Positions 9,584-19,527 of a stretch of 64,000 nt of DNA are shown one piece after another (the stretch's first letter is position 1; the number at the start of each line of letters is the position of its first letter). The stretch is from positions 1 to 64,000 of the forward strand of contig JAVJOW010000007.1 in the NCBI GenBank assembly GCA_040216555.1, given 5' to 3'. The translations under genes were made by a program, and so were the position numbers. Origin of the DNA: Arenibacter sp040216555 (lineage in GTDB: Bacteria; Bacteroidota; Bacteroidia; Flavobacteriales; Flavobacteriaceae). The notes beneath the pieces are model-generated. The model searched no databases. It was not told the DNA's origin and worked only from the letters and a program-made list of their open reading frames with translations.

Positions 9584-12298
9584 ATGAGAATAAAAATCTT
9601 ATCTCTTATACTAATCTTCCTGATTTGCAATAGTCTTTCCTATGGGCAATTACAAAAAATAGCCTCTGTAGAGGGAATAACAGAGTTCCAAATGGACAAT
9701 GGTCTTAAAGTACTTCTATTTCCCGATAATTCATCACAGACCATTACGGTCAACATTACCTATATGGTAGGGTCCAGACATGAAGGTTACGGAGAAAAAG
9801 GCATGGCCCACCTTTTGGAACACATGGTTTTTAAAGGTACTCCCAACCATCCGGACATCCCCAAAGAGTTGAGTTCGCATGGTGCAAGACCCAATGGAAC
9901 CACCTGGTTCGACAGGACCAACTACTTTGAAACCTTTAATGCCACAGATGAAAACCTGGATTGGGCATTGGACCTAGAGGCAGATCGTATGGTAAACTCC
10001 TATATAGCCAAAAAAGATTTGGAATCCGAATTCAGTGTAGTACGCAATGAATTTGAAAGTGGCGAAAACGACCCGTCACGGGTTCTTATGCAAAACGTTA
10101 TCAATGCCGGATTTATATGGCACAACTATGGCAATAGCACCATTGGAAATAGATCTGACATAGAACGCGTTCCTATTGAAAATCTACAGGCCTTTTATAA
10201 AAAATTCTACCGGCCGGACAATGCTGTTTTAATGGTTACGGGCAAATTTGACGAAGCCAAAACACTGGACTTGATCGAAAAAAAGTTTGGTAAAATTGAA
10301 AAGCCCACTACTCCTATAAGGGGCTCCTATACCGAAGAACCGGCACAGGATGGCGAAAAAACAGTACATCTCAATCGTGTTGGCGATCTACAGATAGTTT
10401 CGACCATGTACCATACCCCAGCAGGCTCACATGAGGATTATGCCGCCATTTCCATTATTGAAGACGTTCTGGCGGACGAACCTTCCGGCAGGCTCTACAA
10501 AGCTTTAATCGAGGCAAAAAAAGCCTCTTCCTTATGGTCTTTCTCACCTTTTACAAAGGAACCTGGTTTTATATATATCAACGTAGATGTACCGTCCGAT
10601 AAGAATGCGGACGAAGTGGAGAAAATACTAAAGGAAACTTTGGATGCCGTAAAAACCACACCCATAACCCAGGAGGAATTGGATCGTGCCAAAGCCAATC
10701 TTTTAAAACGAACCGATCAGATCTTTAGAAATTCTTCCTACTTAGGAACCTATATGAGCGAATTTATTGGTGCTGGCGATTGGCGATTGGCATTTATACA
10801 GCGGGATAGAATTGAGAATGCCAGTCTTGAAACGGTAAATGAAGTTGCCAAAAAATACCTCATTACCACCAATAGAACCATGGGTAGATTTAATCCTACC
10901 AAAAATCCCGAAAGAATAGAAATTGAACACACCCAAAATCTTGAGGCCCTTGTATCCAACTATAAAGGCAAAGAAGACATGGGTACGGGTGAAGCCTTTG
11001 ATGTTTCTTACGATGCTATTCAATCCAGATTGGACCAAGGTCAACTTTCCAATGGAATTGATTATGGTATTATTAAAAAGAGTAACCGCGGCAAAACCGT
11101 CAGACTTAGTTTCAGCATTAGAAATGGGAATGAGGAATCCCTTAAGAATAAGGGGGTTGTCCCCTCTTTTACCGCAAGTATGCTTAACAAGGGCACCCTA
11201 ACCAAGTCCAGACAACAGATCGAGGACGAATTGAGCAAATTAAAATCTTCGGTATCCTTTAGAGCTAGTAATGGGAATGTTTATGCCAATGTAGTTTCTA
11301 CCGAAGAAAACCTAATGGCGACTTTGGCCCTAATGTCGGAAATGCTCAAAACCCCATCCTTTGAGACCTCGGAATTGGAAAAATTAAAAACAGAGTCCTT
11401 GGCATATTTGGAAAGTAATAAGACAGAACCACAATTTTTGGCCTCCAAAAGATTATCCGTAATAAACAACAACTTTCCCAAGGGACATCCCCTATACAGC
11501 ATGACCGTTGAAGAGGAGGAGGCAGCTATAAGGGCAATCACTATAGAGGACATTAAAAGCTTCCACAAGGCGTTTTACGGTTTGGGCAAGTCCATTCTGG
11601 TCGGCATAGGGGATATGCAGCCGGAGCAAATAAAAACCTATATGGAAAAAGAATATGCCAACTTCAAGAGCAAAAATACCTACGCGAGGCTAAAAGATCC
11701 ATTTACAATTTCCCCAGAAGTGAATGAAGACATTCTTACCCCTGACAAGAAGAATGCCATGACGCTTGGAAACCTTAACGTTAAAATTAGCCAGGACGAT
11801 GCAGATTATGCTGCACTAAATATGGCAGCCACTATACTGGGAGGCGGTTTTCTAAATTCAAGGATTGCGGACAGGTTGCGCCAAAAGGATGGTGTAAGTT
11901 ATGGTGCAGGTGCCGGATTCCAGGCCGATTACAATGCGGATGACCAAAATTCATCCATATATATATACGCCATTTACGCCCCAGAGAACTTTGACAAGGT
12001 GCAATTGGGCTTTAAAGAGGAATTGGATCGTTTTATTAAAGATGGTATTACTGAGGAAGAATTGAAGAATGCCGTAAACGGTTGGGTGCAAGAGGAAAAT
12101 GTTTCCCGGGCCAAAGATGCCGAACTGGCCGGCCTAGTAAACAACAACATTTATTACAATCGCACCATGGAATTCCAAAAAAACTTGGAAGAAAAGGTGA
12201 AAAGTCTAACCATAAGCGATATCAACAATGTAATTCTTAAATACATTAAACCCTACAAGAATTGGACGGTAATCAACGCAGGAGATTATAAGAAATAG
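9584..12298 (+). CDS. M16 family zinc metallopeptidase, exported
   Basis: This 904-residue protein has a signal peptide (about 1-21). The inverted zinc motif HLLEH lies at 76-80 and the distal zinc ligand is probably Glu156 in VVRNEFE, exactly 76 residues after His80, as in pitrilysins. It contains two M16 halves, each with active-type and C-terminal domains. The second half (from about residue 490, NGIDYGIIKKSNRGK) lacks HxxEH and is presumably the inactive partner domain. It includes VLADEPSGRLYKALIE and the second-half equivalent ILGGGFLNSRIADRLRQKDGVSYG. It degrades peptides in the periplasm or on the outer membrane; targets are unknown. It is a single-gene unit closed by a strong terminator at 12322-12365. 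Confidence 0.93.
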   Translation: MRIKILSLILIFLICNSLSYGQLQKIASVEGITEFQMDNGLKVLLFPDNSSQTITVNITYMVGSRHEGYGEKGMAHLLEHMVFKGTPNHPDIPKELSSHGARPNGTTWFDRTNYFETFNATDENLDWALDLEADRMVNSYIAKKDLESEFSVVRNEFESGENDPSRVLMQNVINAGFIWHNYGNSTIGNRSDIERVPIENLQAFYKKFYRPDNAVLMVTGKFDEAKTLDLIEKKFGKIEKPTTPIRGSYTEEPAQDGEKTVHLNRVGDLQIVSTMYHTPAGSHEDYAAISIIEDVLADEPSGRLYKALIEAKKASSLWSFSPFTKEPGFIYINVDVPSDKNADEVEKILKETLDAVKTTPITQEELDRAKANLLKRTDQIFRNSSYLGTYMSEFIGAGDWRLAFIQRDRIENASLETVNEVAKKYLITTNRTMGRFNPTKNPERIEIEHTQNLEALVSNYKGKEDMGTGEAFDVSYDAIQSRLDQGQLSNGIDYGIIKKSNRGKTVRLSFSIRNGNEESLKNKGVVPSFTASMLNKGTLTKSRQQIEDELSKLKSSVSFRASNGNVYANVVSTEENLMATLALMSEMLKTPSFETSELEKLKTESLAYLESNKTEPQFLASKRLSVINNNFPKGHPLYSMTVEEEEAAIRAITIEDIKSFHKAFYGLGKSILVGIGDMQPEQIKTYMEKEYANFKSKNTYARLKDPFTISPEVNEDILTPDKKNAMTLGNLNVKISQDDADYAALNMAATILGGGFLNSRIADRLRQKDGVSYGAGAGFQADYNADDQNSSIYIYAIYAPENFDKVQLGFKEELDRFIKDGITEEELKNAVNGWVQEENVSRAKDAELAGLVNNNIYYNRTMEFQKNLEEKVKSLTISDINNVILKYIKPYKNWTVINAGDYKK

Positions 12299-12321
12299 GC
12301 CTAGTCTATAATACGGACATT

Positions 12322-12365
12322 AAAAGGACAGTTTAAACATCTATGTTTGGGCTGTCTTTTTTTTT
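12322..12365 (+). terminator. Rho-independent terminator of the M16 peptidase gene
   Basis: An imperfect hairpin pairs AAAGGACAG with CTGTCTTTT. An inner AAACAT/ATGTTT stem continues it. A run of T follows. It starts 24 bases after the stop codon of the peptidase. Confidence 0.85.
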
Positions 12366-12391
12366 AAGGACACATGGTTTTTTCCCCAATA

Positions 12392-12574
12392 TTATTGTCC
12401 AATATCCAAAGCCTCAAATGCAATTAGCTCCCCTTCTTCAAAAACTGGAGCTACCGATATAGGATTACAACAAACCTCACAATCTTCCACATAAGTCTGT
12501 CTGGAAATGGAAGGGTCCAACAGCATAGATATTTCTTCCCAGCAATAGGGACATTGAAAGAAGTGTTCGTACAT
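12392..12574 (-). CDS. CPXCG motif-containing small cysteine-rich protein
   Basis: This 60-residue protein has two zinc-knuckle-like pairs, CPYC (residues 8-11) and CEVC (about 32-35), followed directly by another Cys. The arrangement matches the CPXCG family of small cytosolic zinc-ribbon proteins of unknown function. It lies between the efflux operon end and the M16 terminator and appears to be a free-standing gene on the minus strand. The conserved motifs make it credible despite its length. No function can be assigned. Confidence 0.85.
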   Translation of the reverse strand: MYEHFFQCPYCWEEISMLLDPSISRQTYVEDCEVCCNPISVAPVFEEGELIAFEALDIGQ

Positions 12575-12651
12575 GGATCAATAGTTTAATTACTTAAACT
12601 TTCTAGCGTCAAATGGGAGCTTTCCTCCAATTCGACTAGCATATAAATCTA

Positions 12652-14016
12652 TCAAAATTCTACGGACAACAACTGCCCTGTTAATTGCAACAGCTGTAAT
12701 TCCGCCAACTTGGCATCATATTTTGCTAAATTCTTATTGGTCTGTGCATTGAGCAAGTTGATCTGTGCCTGCCTAAATTCCAAGGATGTAATACGTCCCA
12801 ATTGAAATTGTTCCTTGGACCGCTCAAAATTATTTTGATTGGTCAAAACGTTCTGTTCCTGAATTTGAAATATCTGCAACCTGTTTTCATAGATACCCAA
12901 GGCATTTAAAATATCCCTATCCACCTCTAATATTACTTGTTCCTTGAATATTTCCTGATTATCATGGGCTATTTTGGCGTTTTTGACCCTAACGGTTGTT
13001 CCTCCACCATCAAATAAATTCCATGTAAGGCTGGCCCCCAATGCCAAATTTAAACTGTTCCTATTGCTTCCCGGTATAATTTGTCCCGGAAGAAAGGAGG
13101 TGGCAGCGCTTTGGTTCAAATTCCACCCATAGCTACCGCTTAGCCCCAAAGTAGGTAAATATCCCGATCTGTTTACCTTAATATCATACTCGTTTATGGC
13201 CATATTGCGCTCTGTCTGAAGTATGGCAACATTATTCTCTTTAGATTCGGCAATATAATCCTCCAACTGTAATTTAGGAATAAAACTCACCAAGGTATCC
13301 ACTACAAATATTTCATTGAGGTTTTGACCGAGCACCACATTCAAATCCCTTTTTGCATTGGTCAAGTTCTGCTGAACGTTCATTAAACTAATACTATCAT
13401 TGGTAACATCTACCTGGGCATTAAGAATGTCCAATTTGGTATTCTGTCCATATTCAAAAGAATATTCCGCTCGTTTGATCCGATCTTTGGAAATTTCCAA
13501 GGCCTGCCTTAGAACATTCTCGTTTTCTGTGAGCCTGGCAATTTCATAATACACGCTAAATAATTGGAGAATGGTATTTTCTATGGTTTCCCTTGCTTGC
13601 AACTCTGATAATTGATACTGCTCTTTTAAACGCTTAAAATTATACAGTCTGCCCATACCATCGAACAGCGTATAGTCTAAACGAAGAGCGGCATTGTAGG
13701 CTTGGGATTCCGCATCATTGATCTCCAAATCCGGCCTGGGACTCCCATTGGATTCAAATTGACCTGGGTACTCCGTATTGCTGTTAAATTCGTTATAGGT
13801 GGCACCAGCTATACCGGTAAGGGTAGGCAAATAACCAGAGTTGAGGATACCCGCATTATTATCCGCAATGGCCACCTGATTTTTGGCAACCTTAATTCCA
13901 AAGTTGTTTTCCAAGGCCAATGTTACAGCAGCATCCTTGGACAATAGCTCCTCTTGTGCACTAACAACTCCACAAAAACCAATTAGCAGGCTTGCGATTA
14001 TATATTTGTATTTCAT
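12652..14016 (-). CDS. TolC family outer-membrane efflux protein
   Basis: This 454-residue protein has a signal peptide (1-21) and two repeats of the TolC/OEP fold, each rich in long amphipathic helices. Examples are NTKLDILNAQVDVTNDSIS in the first half and ITSLEFRQAQINLLNAQTN in the second. It forms the outer-membrane channel of the tripartite pump whose permease and adaptor genes lie immediately upstream on the same strand. The ATG directly follows the stop codon of the permease gene, showing tight cotranscription. The substrate of the pump is not evident. Confidence 0.93.
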   Translation of the reverse strand: MKYKYIIASLLIGFCGVVSAQEELLSKDAAVTLALENNFGIKVAKNQVAIADNNAGILNSGYLPTLTGIAGATYNEFNSNTEYPGQFESNGSPRPDLEINDAESQAYNAALRLDYTLFDGMGRLYNFKRLKEQYQLSELQARETIENTILQLFSVYYEIARLTENENVLRQALEISKDRIKRAEYSFEYGQNTKLDILNAQVDVTNDSISLMNVQQNLTNAKRDLNVVLGQNLNEIFVVDTLVSFIPKLQLEDYIAESKENNVAILQTERNMAINEYDIKVNRSGYLPTLGLSGSYGWNLNQSAATSFLPGQIIPGSNRNSLNLALGASLTWNLFDGGGTTVRVKNAKIAHDNQEIFKEQVILEVDRDILNALGIYENRLQIFQIQEQNVLTNQNNFERSKEQFQLGRITSLEFRQAQINLLNAQTNKNLAKYDAKLAELQLLQLTGQLLSVEF

Positions 14017-17000
14017 TTACTTATTGTCTTCCAATTCGTTAGATATTACGGTTTCATCCTCTAACGCAGTTGATATTTCCGGATAATGGCCATTCTGCTC
14101 ATGTTTTTCAAAATTTTGCATATGACTTTCTTCCATTTGTTCCTTTATTGCCCGTTCTACTTCTTCTTTGGTCACTTTTTTTCCGGTAATCAACCATTTG
14201 GAACCTACTTTTATTTTATTGCTAAAGGCCAAAAACAAAGGCAACATCAATAAGGTCAATATAGTTGCATACCCAATTCCATAGGCAATGGATATAGCCA
14301 TTGGTTTCAAAAATTGTGCTTGTCTACTTTTTTCCAATAGCAAAGGCGCCAAACCGGCAATGGTCGTAATAGAAGTAAGAAATATAGCCCTAAACCTAGA
14401 TTTACCGGCTTCATAAATGGCATCATCAAACTTCATTCCTTCCCTAAGATTACCATTGAATTTCCCAATAAGTACCAAGCCGTCATTTACCATAATTCCT
14501 ATCAAGGCTATAATTCCCAACATGGACAAAACGTTGATCGGAAAATCATGGATCCAGTGACCCCAGGCTACAGCGGTGATACTAAAAGGCACCAAAATAA
14601 TTAACAGCAGGGGTTGACTAAAACTCCTGAAGGTAAAGGCTATGGTAATATAGATTAACAATAAAACGGATAAGCCCACAAATTTTAAAGACCCAAAAAG
14701 CTTAGCGGTCTCCCTGTTCTGACCTTCATAGGACGCAGTTACAGTGGGATATTTAGAATGGATATCCGGCATTATAACCGTCCTTATTTCGTTCATAATA
14801 TCGGTGGCACTGGTGGTTTTGTCATCTTTAATATCTGCAGACACCTGAATTTCACGCTGACCTTCCAAATGATTAATGGCAACATCCCCTCTCACTATCA
14901 CGTAACTTGCAATTTCCTTCAAGGGCACCTTGCTTCCACTGGGAGTGCTTATCCTCATATCGTCCAAATCGTTAATGGACGAGCGGTCAGAGCGGTCATA
15001 ACGCACCCAGACCCGAATTTCATCCTGTCCCCTTTGAAAACGTTGTGCCTGGGCCCCAAAAAATCCGGCACGCACCTGATTCATTACACTTCTCAGATCC
15101 AACCCCATTAGATAGGCATTCTCCTTCAGCTCCAATCTAATTTCCTTTATTCCCGCCGGATCATTGTCCGCTACATCCTTTAAAAGGGCATTGTTCTGCA
15201 AAATACTCTTAAGCTCTTTTTTTGCCTCTTTTAATTCCACTATGTTATTACCCAATAGGGAAACCGATACCGGGCTACCTCCAAAATTTCCGCCCGAACC
15301 ATAGATGAGACTTTCCACTCCAACAACCGGACCTACCAGTTCTTGCAACCGATTGGTAATTAAATCCGATCGTATTGCGTCTGGTCGTTCTTCCCCGGGC
15401 AAAAGATTAATGTCCAACGAGGCCGTAGAGGAACCAGGCCCTACTTTTCTTATCATGTTTTCAAAAAGCTGTTTCCCGGTACCCTTTAAGTACTTTTCCG
15501 TTAGCTCCTGATCCACAATTTTGGCCTTTTCTTCAATTAGACTGATTATGGAATCGGTTACCCTTTCATGGGTCCCATTGGGCATTAGCAAGTCTACGGT
15601 TACCCGATCACTTGCCACCCTTGGAAAAAACGCGGTTCTGATAATTCCACCTCCAATGGAACCGAAACTCAAAATCAGTAACATTACGAATATAGAAAAC
15701 ATCAGAATTTTATAGCGGAGCGAAAAACGCAGAACGGGGCCATATAATTTATCCCGCATCCATACCATAAGACTATCGCCCCATTCATTTATGACCCTTA
15801 ATTTTGCAAACACTTTGGCCATTCCAGTTTTAGGTTTATTGTCCAATGGCTGAAGGGCTTTGGAATGTGCCAAATGGGCGGGTAAAATAATTAGAGCCTC
15901 AAGCAGGGATACCACCAAGGTCAAAATTACAATTACCGAAACTTCCCCAAAAAATTCGCCGATCCTACTATCCAAAAATAAGAATATGGAAAATGCCAAA
16001 ATCGTAGTAATGATGGCCGAAATAATTGGGGGCAGTACCTCCATAACACCATCGACCGCCGCCTGTATGGGGGGCTTTCCTTTTTCGTAATTCTGATAAA
16101 TATTTTCGGCTATCACAATCCCGTCATCCACCAAAATACCGATTACGATAATCATTCCAAAAAGGGACAGAACATTGATGGTTACGTCAAAGAATCCTGC
16201 AAATACAAACATTCCCAAGAATGCAACAGGTAAGCCGAAGGCCACCCAAAACGCCAATCTAGTATTAAGAAAGAGCGAAAGGAAGATGAGTACCAAAATC
16301 ATCCCCATAATTGCATTCTCGGTCAACAATTGAGTACGTTGCGTTAGGGTTACGGACTGATCACTGACCACACTCAACTTTACGTTGTTATGCTTCTGAT
16401 TATACTCTGCTATATATTCCTTTACCTTTTCGGATGATGTTATTAAATCTTCCGTATTGGTACTAGTAATAGCAATATTTACAGCTAGATTTCCATTAAA
16501 ATAGGTAGCATTGGGCGTTTCCGAAAATCGATCCCTGATAACCGCTACATCCTTGAGGCGTACTGTTTGCCCGGACGAATTGGCCCTGATAATGACATTT
16601 GATAATTCATTTCCATAATAGGACCTATTGTTGGCCCTGATCAGAAATTCCTCCGCGCTAGTCTTAATATTACCCCCAGTTACCAATATATTGGCATTGG
16701 AGACGGCTTGGGCTACCTCGTCAAATGAGACATTATAAGCCAAAAGGCTATTCTCGTTCACCGCAATCTCTATTTCCTCAGCAGGATATCCAGTAATACT
16801 AATCTGGGAGATGCCCTCCATAGCCCTGATATCGTTTTCCACCTGTCTGCCTATCTGCTTTAAAGCAGATAAACTTATATTTTCGCCACTAATGGCAAAA
16901 CTTATGGTTTGCCTTACCGCCTCCAACTTGGAGACCACCAAAGGCTCCATACCCGTAGGGAACGAAGGCACCCTATCTACGGCATTTTTAACTTCCAACA

Positions 17001-17316
17001 GCATAAAGTCTATATCCCTGCCCTTCTCTATCTCGATATTTATAATACCACTGTTCTCCCTTGAAGTCGAAGTAACCCTGTCCACGCCCTCCAAACCTTT
17101 TAGGTTATCCTCTATCTTAAGAACAATACCTTCCTCCACTTCTTGTGGGGAAGCGCCTGGATAGGTTACATTTATAGTAATGTTCTTGGAATCAGTAAGT
17201 GGGAAATATGAAGATTTTAATGATAACGCCCCTACTATACCAAAAATAAGGAAAGCCACGATTATGACATTAACGGCCACATGGTACTTTATAAAATAGG
17301 CTACAATTTTCCTCAT
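14017..17316 (-). CDS. RND efflux transporter permease
   Basis: This 1099-residue inner-membrane pump of the AcrB/HAE1-like superfamily has about 12 membrane helices in two halves, each with a large periplasmic loop. Signature parts are YPGASPQEVEE near residue 50, FGMIIVIGILVDDGIVIAEN in helix 4 (paired Asp for proton relay) and LGIIALIGIMVNDGLVLIG in the second half. It is longer than typical AcrB (about 1050) because of a charged, Glu-rich cytoplasmic tail of about 60 residues. It uses proton motive force to expel hydrophobic compounds or metals; the class cannot be fixed from sequence. It is flanked by its adaptor and TolC genes. Confidence 0.95.
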   Translation of the reverse strand: MRKIVAYFIKYHVAVNVIIVAFLIFGIVGALSLKSSYFPLTDSKNITINVTYPGASPQEVEEGIVLKIEDNLKGLEGVDRVTSTSRENSGIINIEIEKGRDIDFMLLEVKNAVDRVPSFPTGMEPLVVSKLEAVRQTISFAISGENISLSALKQIGRQVENDIRAMEGISQISITGYPAEEIEIAVNENSLLAYNVSFDEVAQAVSNANILVTGGNIKTSAEEFLIRANNRSYYGNELSNVIIRANSSGQTVRLKDVAVIRDRFSETPNATYFNGNLAVNIAITSTNTEDLITSSEKVKEYIAEYNQKHNNVKLSVVSDQSVTLTQRTQLLTENAIMGMILVLIFLSLFLNTRLAFWVAFGLPVAFLGMFVFAGFFDVTINVLSLFGMIIVIGILVDDGIVIAENIYQNYEKGKPPIQAAVDGVMEVLPPIISAIITTILAFSIFLFLDSRIGEFFGEVSVIVILTLVVSLLEALIILPAHLAHSKALQPLDNKPKTGMAKVFAKLRVINEWGDSLMVWMRDKLYGPVLRFSLRYKILMFSIFVMLLILSFGSIGGGIIRTAFFPRVASDRVTVDLLMPNGTHERVTDSIISLIEEKAKIVDQELTEKYLKGTGKQLFENMIRKVGPGSSTASLDINLLPGEERPDAIRSDLITNRLQELVGPVVGVESLIYGSGGNFGGSPVSVSLLGNNIVELKEAKKELKSILQNNALLKDVADNDPAGIKEIRLELKENAYLMGLDLRSVMNQVRAGFFGAQAQRFQRGQDEIRVWVRYDRSDRSSINDLDDMRISTPSGSKVPLKEIASYVIVRGDVAINHLEGQREIQVSADIKDDKTTSATDIMNEIRTVIMPDIHSKYPTVTASYEGQNRETAKLFGSLKFVGLSVLLLIYITIAFTFRSFSQPLLLIILVPFSITAVAWGHWIHDFPINVLSMLGIIALIGIMVNDGLVLIGKFNGNLREGMKFDDAIYEAGKSRFRAIFLTSITTIAGLAPLLLEKSRQAQFLKPMAISIAYGIGYATILTLLMLPLFLAFSNKIKVGSKWLITGKKVTKEEVERAIKEQMEESHMQNFEKHEQNGHYPEISTALEDETVISNELEDNK

Positions 17317-17318
17317 TA

Positions 17319-18452
17319 TTACTGATTGTTGGTTAATTGGTCATTAAATACTTTTACCAACATTCCAGCATAGGCCCCCATCACCGGTTTGGATAGAATT
17401 GTTATTCCGTCGGGAACATCCTTTAAAACTACCCTATTATCCGAAAAATAAACAGGTTTCACCGGTATCAAATCCAGCACGGAGTCCCTGACGACAAATA
17501 TTTGTTCGGTTTCCAGCAATAAACTTCTGTTTATTTCAATGGCATTGGGCTCTTCCTTAGCTTTGAGATGGGCCTCCAGGTACATCCCTTCCCTTAGATC
17601 CGGATCCTTTACCTCTATAAAAGCCGTAATGGTCTGGGAAGCCAAATCTACACGTCCATTTATCCGTGTAACTTTCCCTTGGTAGGTTTTGTTCTTATCA
17701 ATACTTTTTAACTCCACTACTTCACCAACATTCAGAAGATCGCTGTAGGTTTTGCTAATAGCTACCTCCAATTCATAATCATTGGTGTTTATAAATTCTC
17801 CTAATTTTTGACCAGATCTGACCAAGGTACCCTCTGTGACCAAGGCCTCGGTCAAGACCCCATTAAAAGGTGCCGCAATAGTATATTTGGCCAGGCGTTG
17901 TTCTAAATTTTTGATAGTATAATAATTGGTTAAAATACCTCGCCCGGAAATAAAATATTTTTCTTTGTCCGTAGTCATTTCCGGAAGGGGAGGAACACTT
18001 CTATTTATATCAAAATTGGCCAGAAATGATTGCCATTTATCAAAAATCTCCGGATAGTCCAATCGAAGGTCGGGCATTATGGAAGTGATTAAATTGTATA
18101 AATTACTTTTGGAGGATTGAACGTTGGCATAATATTCAGCAGCGTCTATTCTTATAAGTATTTCTCCCGCCTTATATTCCTGTCCGGGTTTAAACAATTT
18201 GTTTCCAGATTTAAAAACGCCTTGGACTTCAGCGTAGAGCTCCACCCTTCTTTTGGCCACAAGATTTCCGTTTGCCGGAACAATAATTGGCACATTACCA
18301 TTCTTGACTGTCTCTACAATAACAGTTTTCACCACTTTTTCTGGTCGTGGCTTTGGAGTGGTCTTACTATTTATAATATATTTTGCACCAAAAAAGGAGG
18401 CTATTATTAGGATGGCCCCAATAATAGATAATGCAATTTTTCTAGAATTCAT
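17319..18452 (-). CDS. RND efflux periplasmic adaptor subunit (HlyD/MFP family)
   Basis: This 377-residue membrane-fusion protein has an N-terminal signal-anchor (about 7-26). A biotinyl-lipoyl-like half domain follows at about 60-110 (VPANGNLVAKRRVELYAEVQG), then a helical hairpin, the second lipoyl half (YTIAAPFNGVLTEALVTEGT) and a beta-barrel domain (VVELKSIDKNKTYQGKVTRING). It links the inner-membrane permease to TolC. It is the first gene of the operon; the permease start lies 2 bases after its stop. A -7 box at 18479-18486 is the likely promoter. Confidence 0.93.
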   Translation of the reverse strand: MNSRKIALSIIGAILIIASFFGAKYIINSKTTPKPRPEKVVKTVIVETVKNGNVPIIVPANGNLVAKRRVELYAEVQGVFKSGNKLFKPGQEYKAGEILIRIDAAEYYANVQSSKSNLYNLITSIMPDLRLDYPEIFDKWQSFLANFDINRSVPPLPEMTTDKEKYFISGRGILTNYYTIKNLEQRLAKYTIAAPFNGVLTEALVTEGTLVRSGQKLGEFINTNDYELEVAISKTYSDLLNVGEVVELKSIDKNKTYQGKVTRINGRVDLASQTITAFIEVKDPDLREGMYLEAHLKAKEEPNAIEINRSLLLETEQIFVVRDSVLDLIPVKPVYFSDNRVVLKDVPDGITILSKPVMGAYAGMLVKVFNDQLTNNQ

Positions 18453-18478
18453 AAAGGGTTTATAAGTTGGTTTGACTG

Positions 18479-18486
18479 CAAAACTA
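18479..18486 (-). promoter_or_regulatory. Predicted -7 promoter box of the RND efflux operon
   Basis: The minus strand reads TAGTTTTG, an exact TAnnTTTG match, 27 bases before the adaptor start codon. No clear TTTG was found at the expected -33 distance. Confidence 0.45.
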
Positions 18487-18547
18487 TCTATTAGTTTAAG
18501 GGATTCTTGTTAAATGTATCTTAAAGTTCCTAAATACGGTATTAATC

Positions 18548-18579
18548 CAAAAAAAAAGGAATACAAATTGTATTCCTTC
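18548..18579 (-). terminator. Rho-independent terminator of the LRR gene pair
   Basis: A perfect nine-base stem AAGGAATAC/GTATTCCTT with a short loop is followed, on the minus strand, by a run of about ten T. It lies just after the stop codon of the second LRR gene and upstream of the efflux operon promoter, separating the two transcripts. Confidence 0.85.
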
Positions 18580-18609
18580 TAACCAAACCAACTTATTTTT
18601 AAGTAATTA

Positions 18610-19521
18610 CTATTCCTCCATTTCATCTTCAAACTTCGTATCTGCCATTCTTGTTTTAATGACGTCAAAATCCTTATACTTATTTTCTTTTTCTACTTCT
18701 ACTTTATCGTAATCAAAGACAAGGAACTGACCAGAATTCATGCTTTCCATATTATCAAAAGAGAAAATATTATTATTCTGAATTTGAAGGACTTTAAGGC
18801 TTGACAATTGTCCAAATTCCTTTGGAATTTCCCCGCCCAGCTCATTGTTCGCCAATACCAGCTCCTTTAATTGTCCTAATTTTCCCAATTCTCCAGGGAT
18901 AGAACCGTACAATTTATTTTCAAAAAGTCCCAGACTCTCCAATTTTGTAAGCTCTCCCAATGAATTTGGTATGCGCCCTGTAAGATTATTGCTGGACAAA
19001 TTAAGCTCCTTTAAGGTTTGAATGTTTCCAAGACTTTCTGGTATTTTTCCACTTAAGAAGTTATTAAAGGCAGAAAGTTTTACCAAGGATTTCATACTCC
19101 CGATTTCTGATGGTATTTCTCCCTCCAACCTATTCATCTCCAATTTCAACACCTCCAATTTACTTAACTGGGCTATACTTTTCGGAATCTCCCCACTTAT
19201 GGTATTAAAGGCCAGGTTTAGATTTACCAGGTGCTTCAAATCCCCTATACTTTCTGGCAGGCTACCTTTAAGGTTATTCCTAAAAAGGTTAATATCTACC
19301 ACATGCCCGTTTTGGACCGTCACCCCAAACCAAGTGTCAACAGGGGCATTGACATCCCATGTAGTATTCCATTTTTGGCCTTGGGTACTTTTGTAAAGTT
19401 CCAACAGTACGTTTTTTTCGCTTTTTGGAACCGTGGCATTTACCGCTGTGGTAAATACTAAACAAAATACAATCACCCCAAAAAAGCATCCTCTTTGTAA
19501 TTTTTGTTGTATCATATACAT
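18610..19521 (-). CDS. Secreted leucine-rich repeat protein (plant-like LRR), copy 2
   Basis: This 303-residue protein has an N-terminal signal (about 10-30). An LRR cap region follows (KNVLLELYKSTQGQKWNTTW), then about eight 24-residue repeats of the type LxxLxLxxNxLxGxIPxxLGxL. That consensus is the one known from plant extracellular LRR receptors. The C-terminal 45 residues are charged and end in ADTKFEDEMEE. The neighbour at 19528 has the same layout and a matching tail (ADTRFEDSFN), so the two are tandem duplicates. No sorting domain or catalytic domain is visible. A protein- or ligand-binding role at the cell surface or periplasm is inferred. The start could also be the second Met at 19515. 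Confidence 0.85.
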   Translation of the reverse strand: MYMIQQKLQRGCFFGVIVFCLVFTTAVNATVPKSEKNVLLELYKSTQGQKWNTTWDVNAPVDTWFGVTVQNGHVVDINLFRNNLKGSLPESIGDLKHLVNLNLAFNTISGEIPKSIAQLSKLEVLKLEMNRLEGEIPSEIGSMKSLVKLSAFNNFLSGKIPESLGNIQTLKELNLSSNNLTGRIPNSLGELTKLESLGLFENKLYGSIPGELGKLGQLKELVLANNELGGEIPKEFGQLSSLKVLQIQNNNIFSFDNMESMNSGQFLVFDYDKVEVEKENKYKDFDVIKTRMADTKFEDEMEE

Positions 19522-19527
19522 ATTCTT

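Noticed and set aside
10742..11044. Long minus-strand open frames inside the M16 gene and similar frames in other genes
   Set aside because: They lie opposite well-supported coding sequence and have no domain or start context; they are shadows of the real frames.
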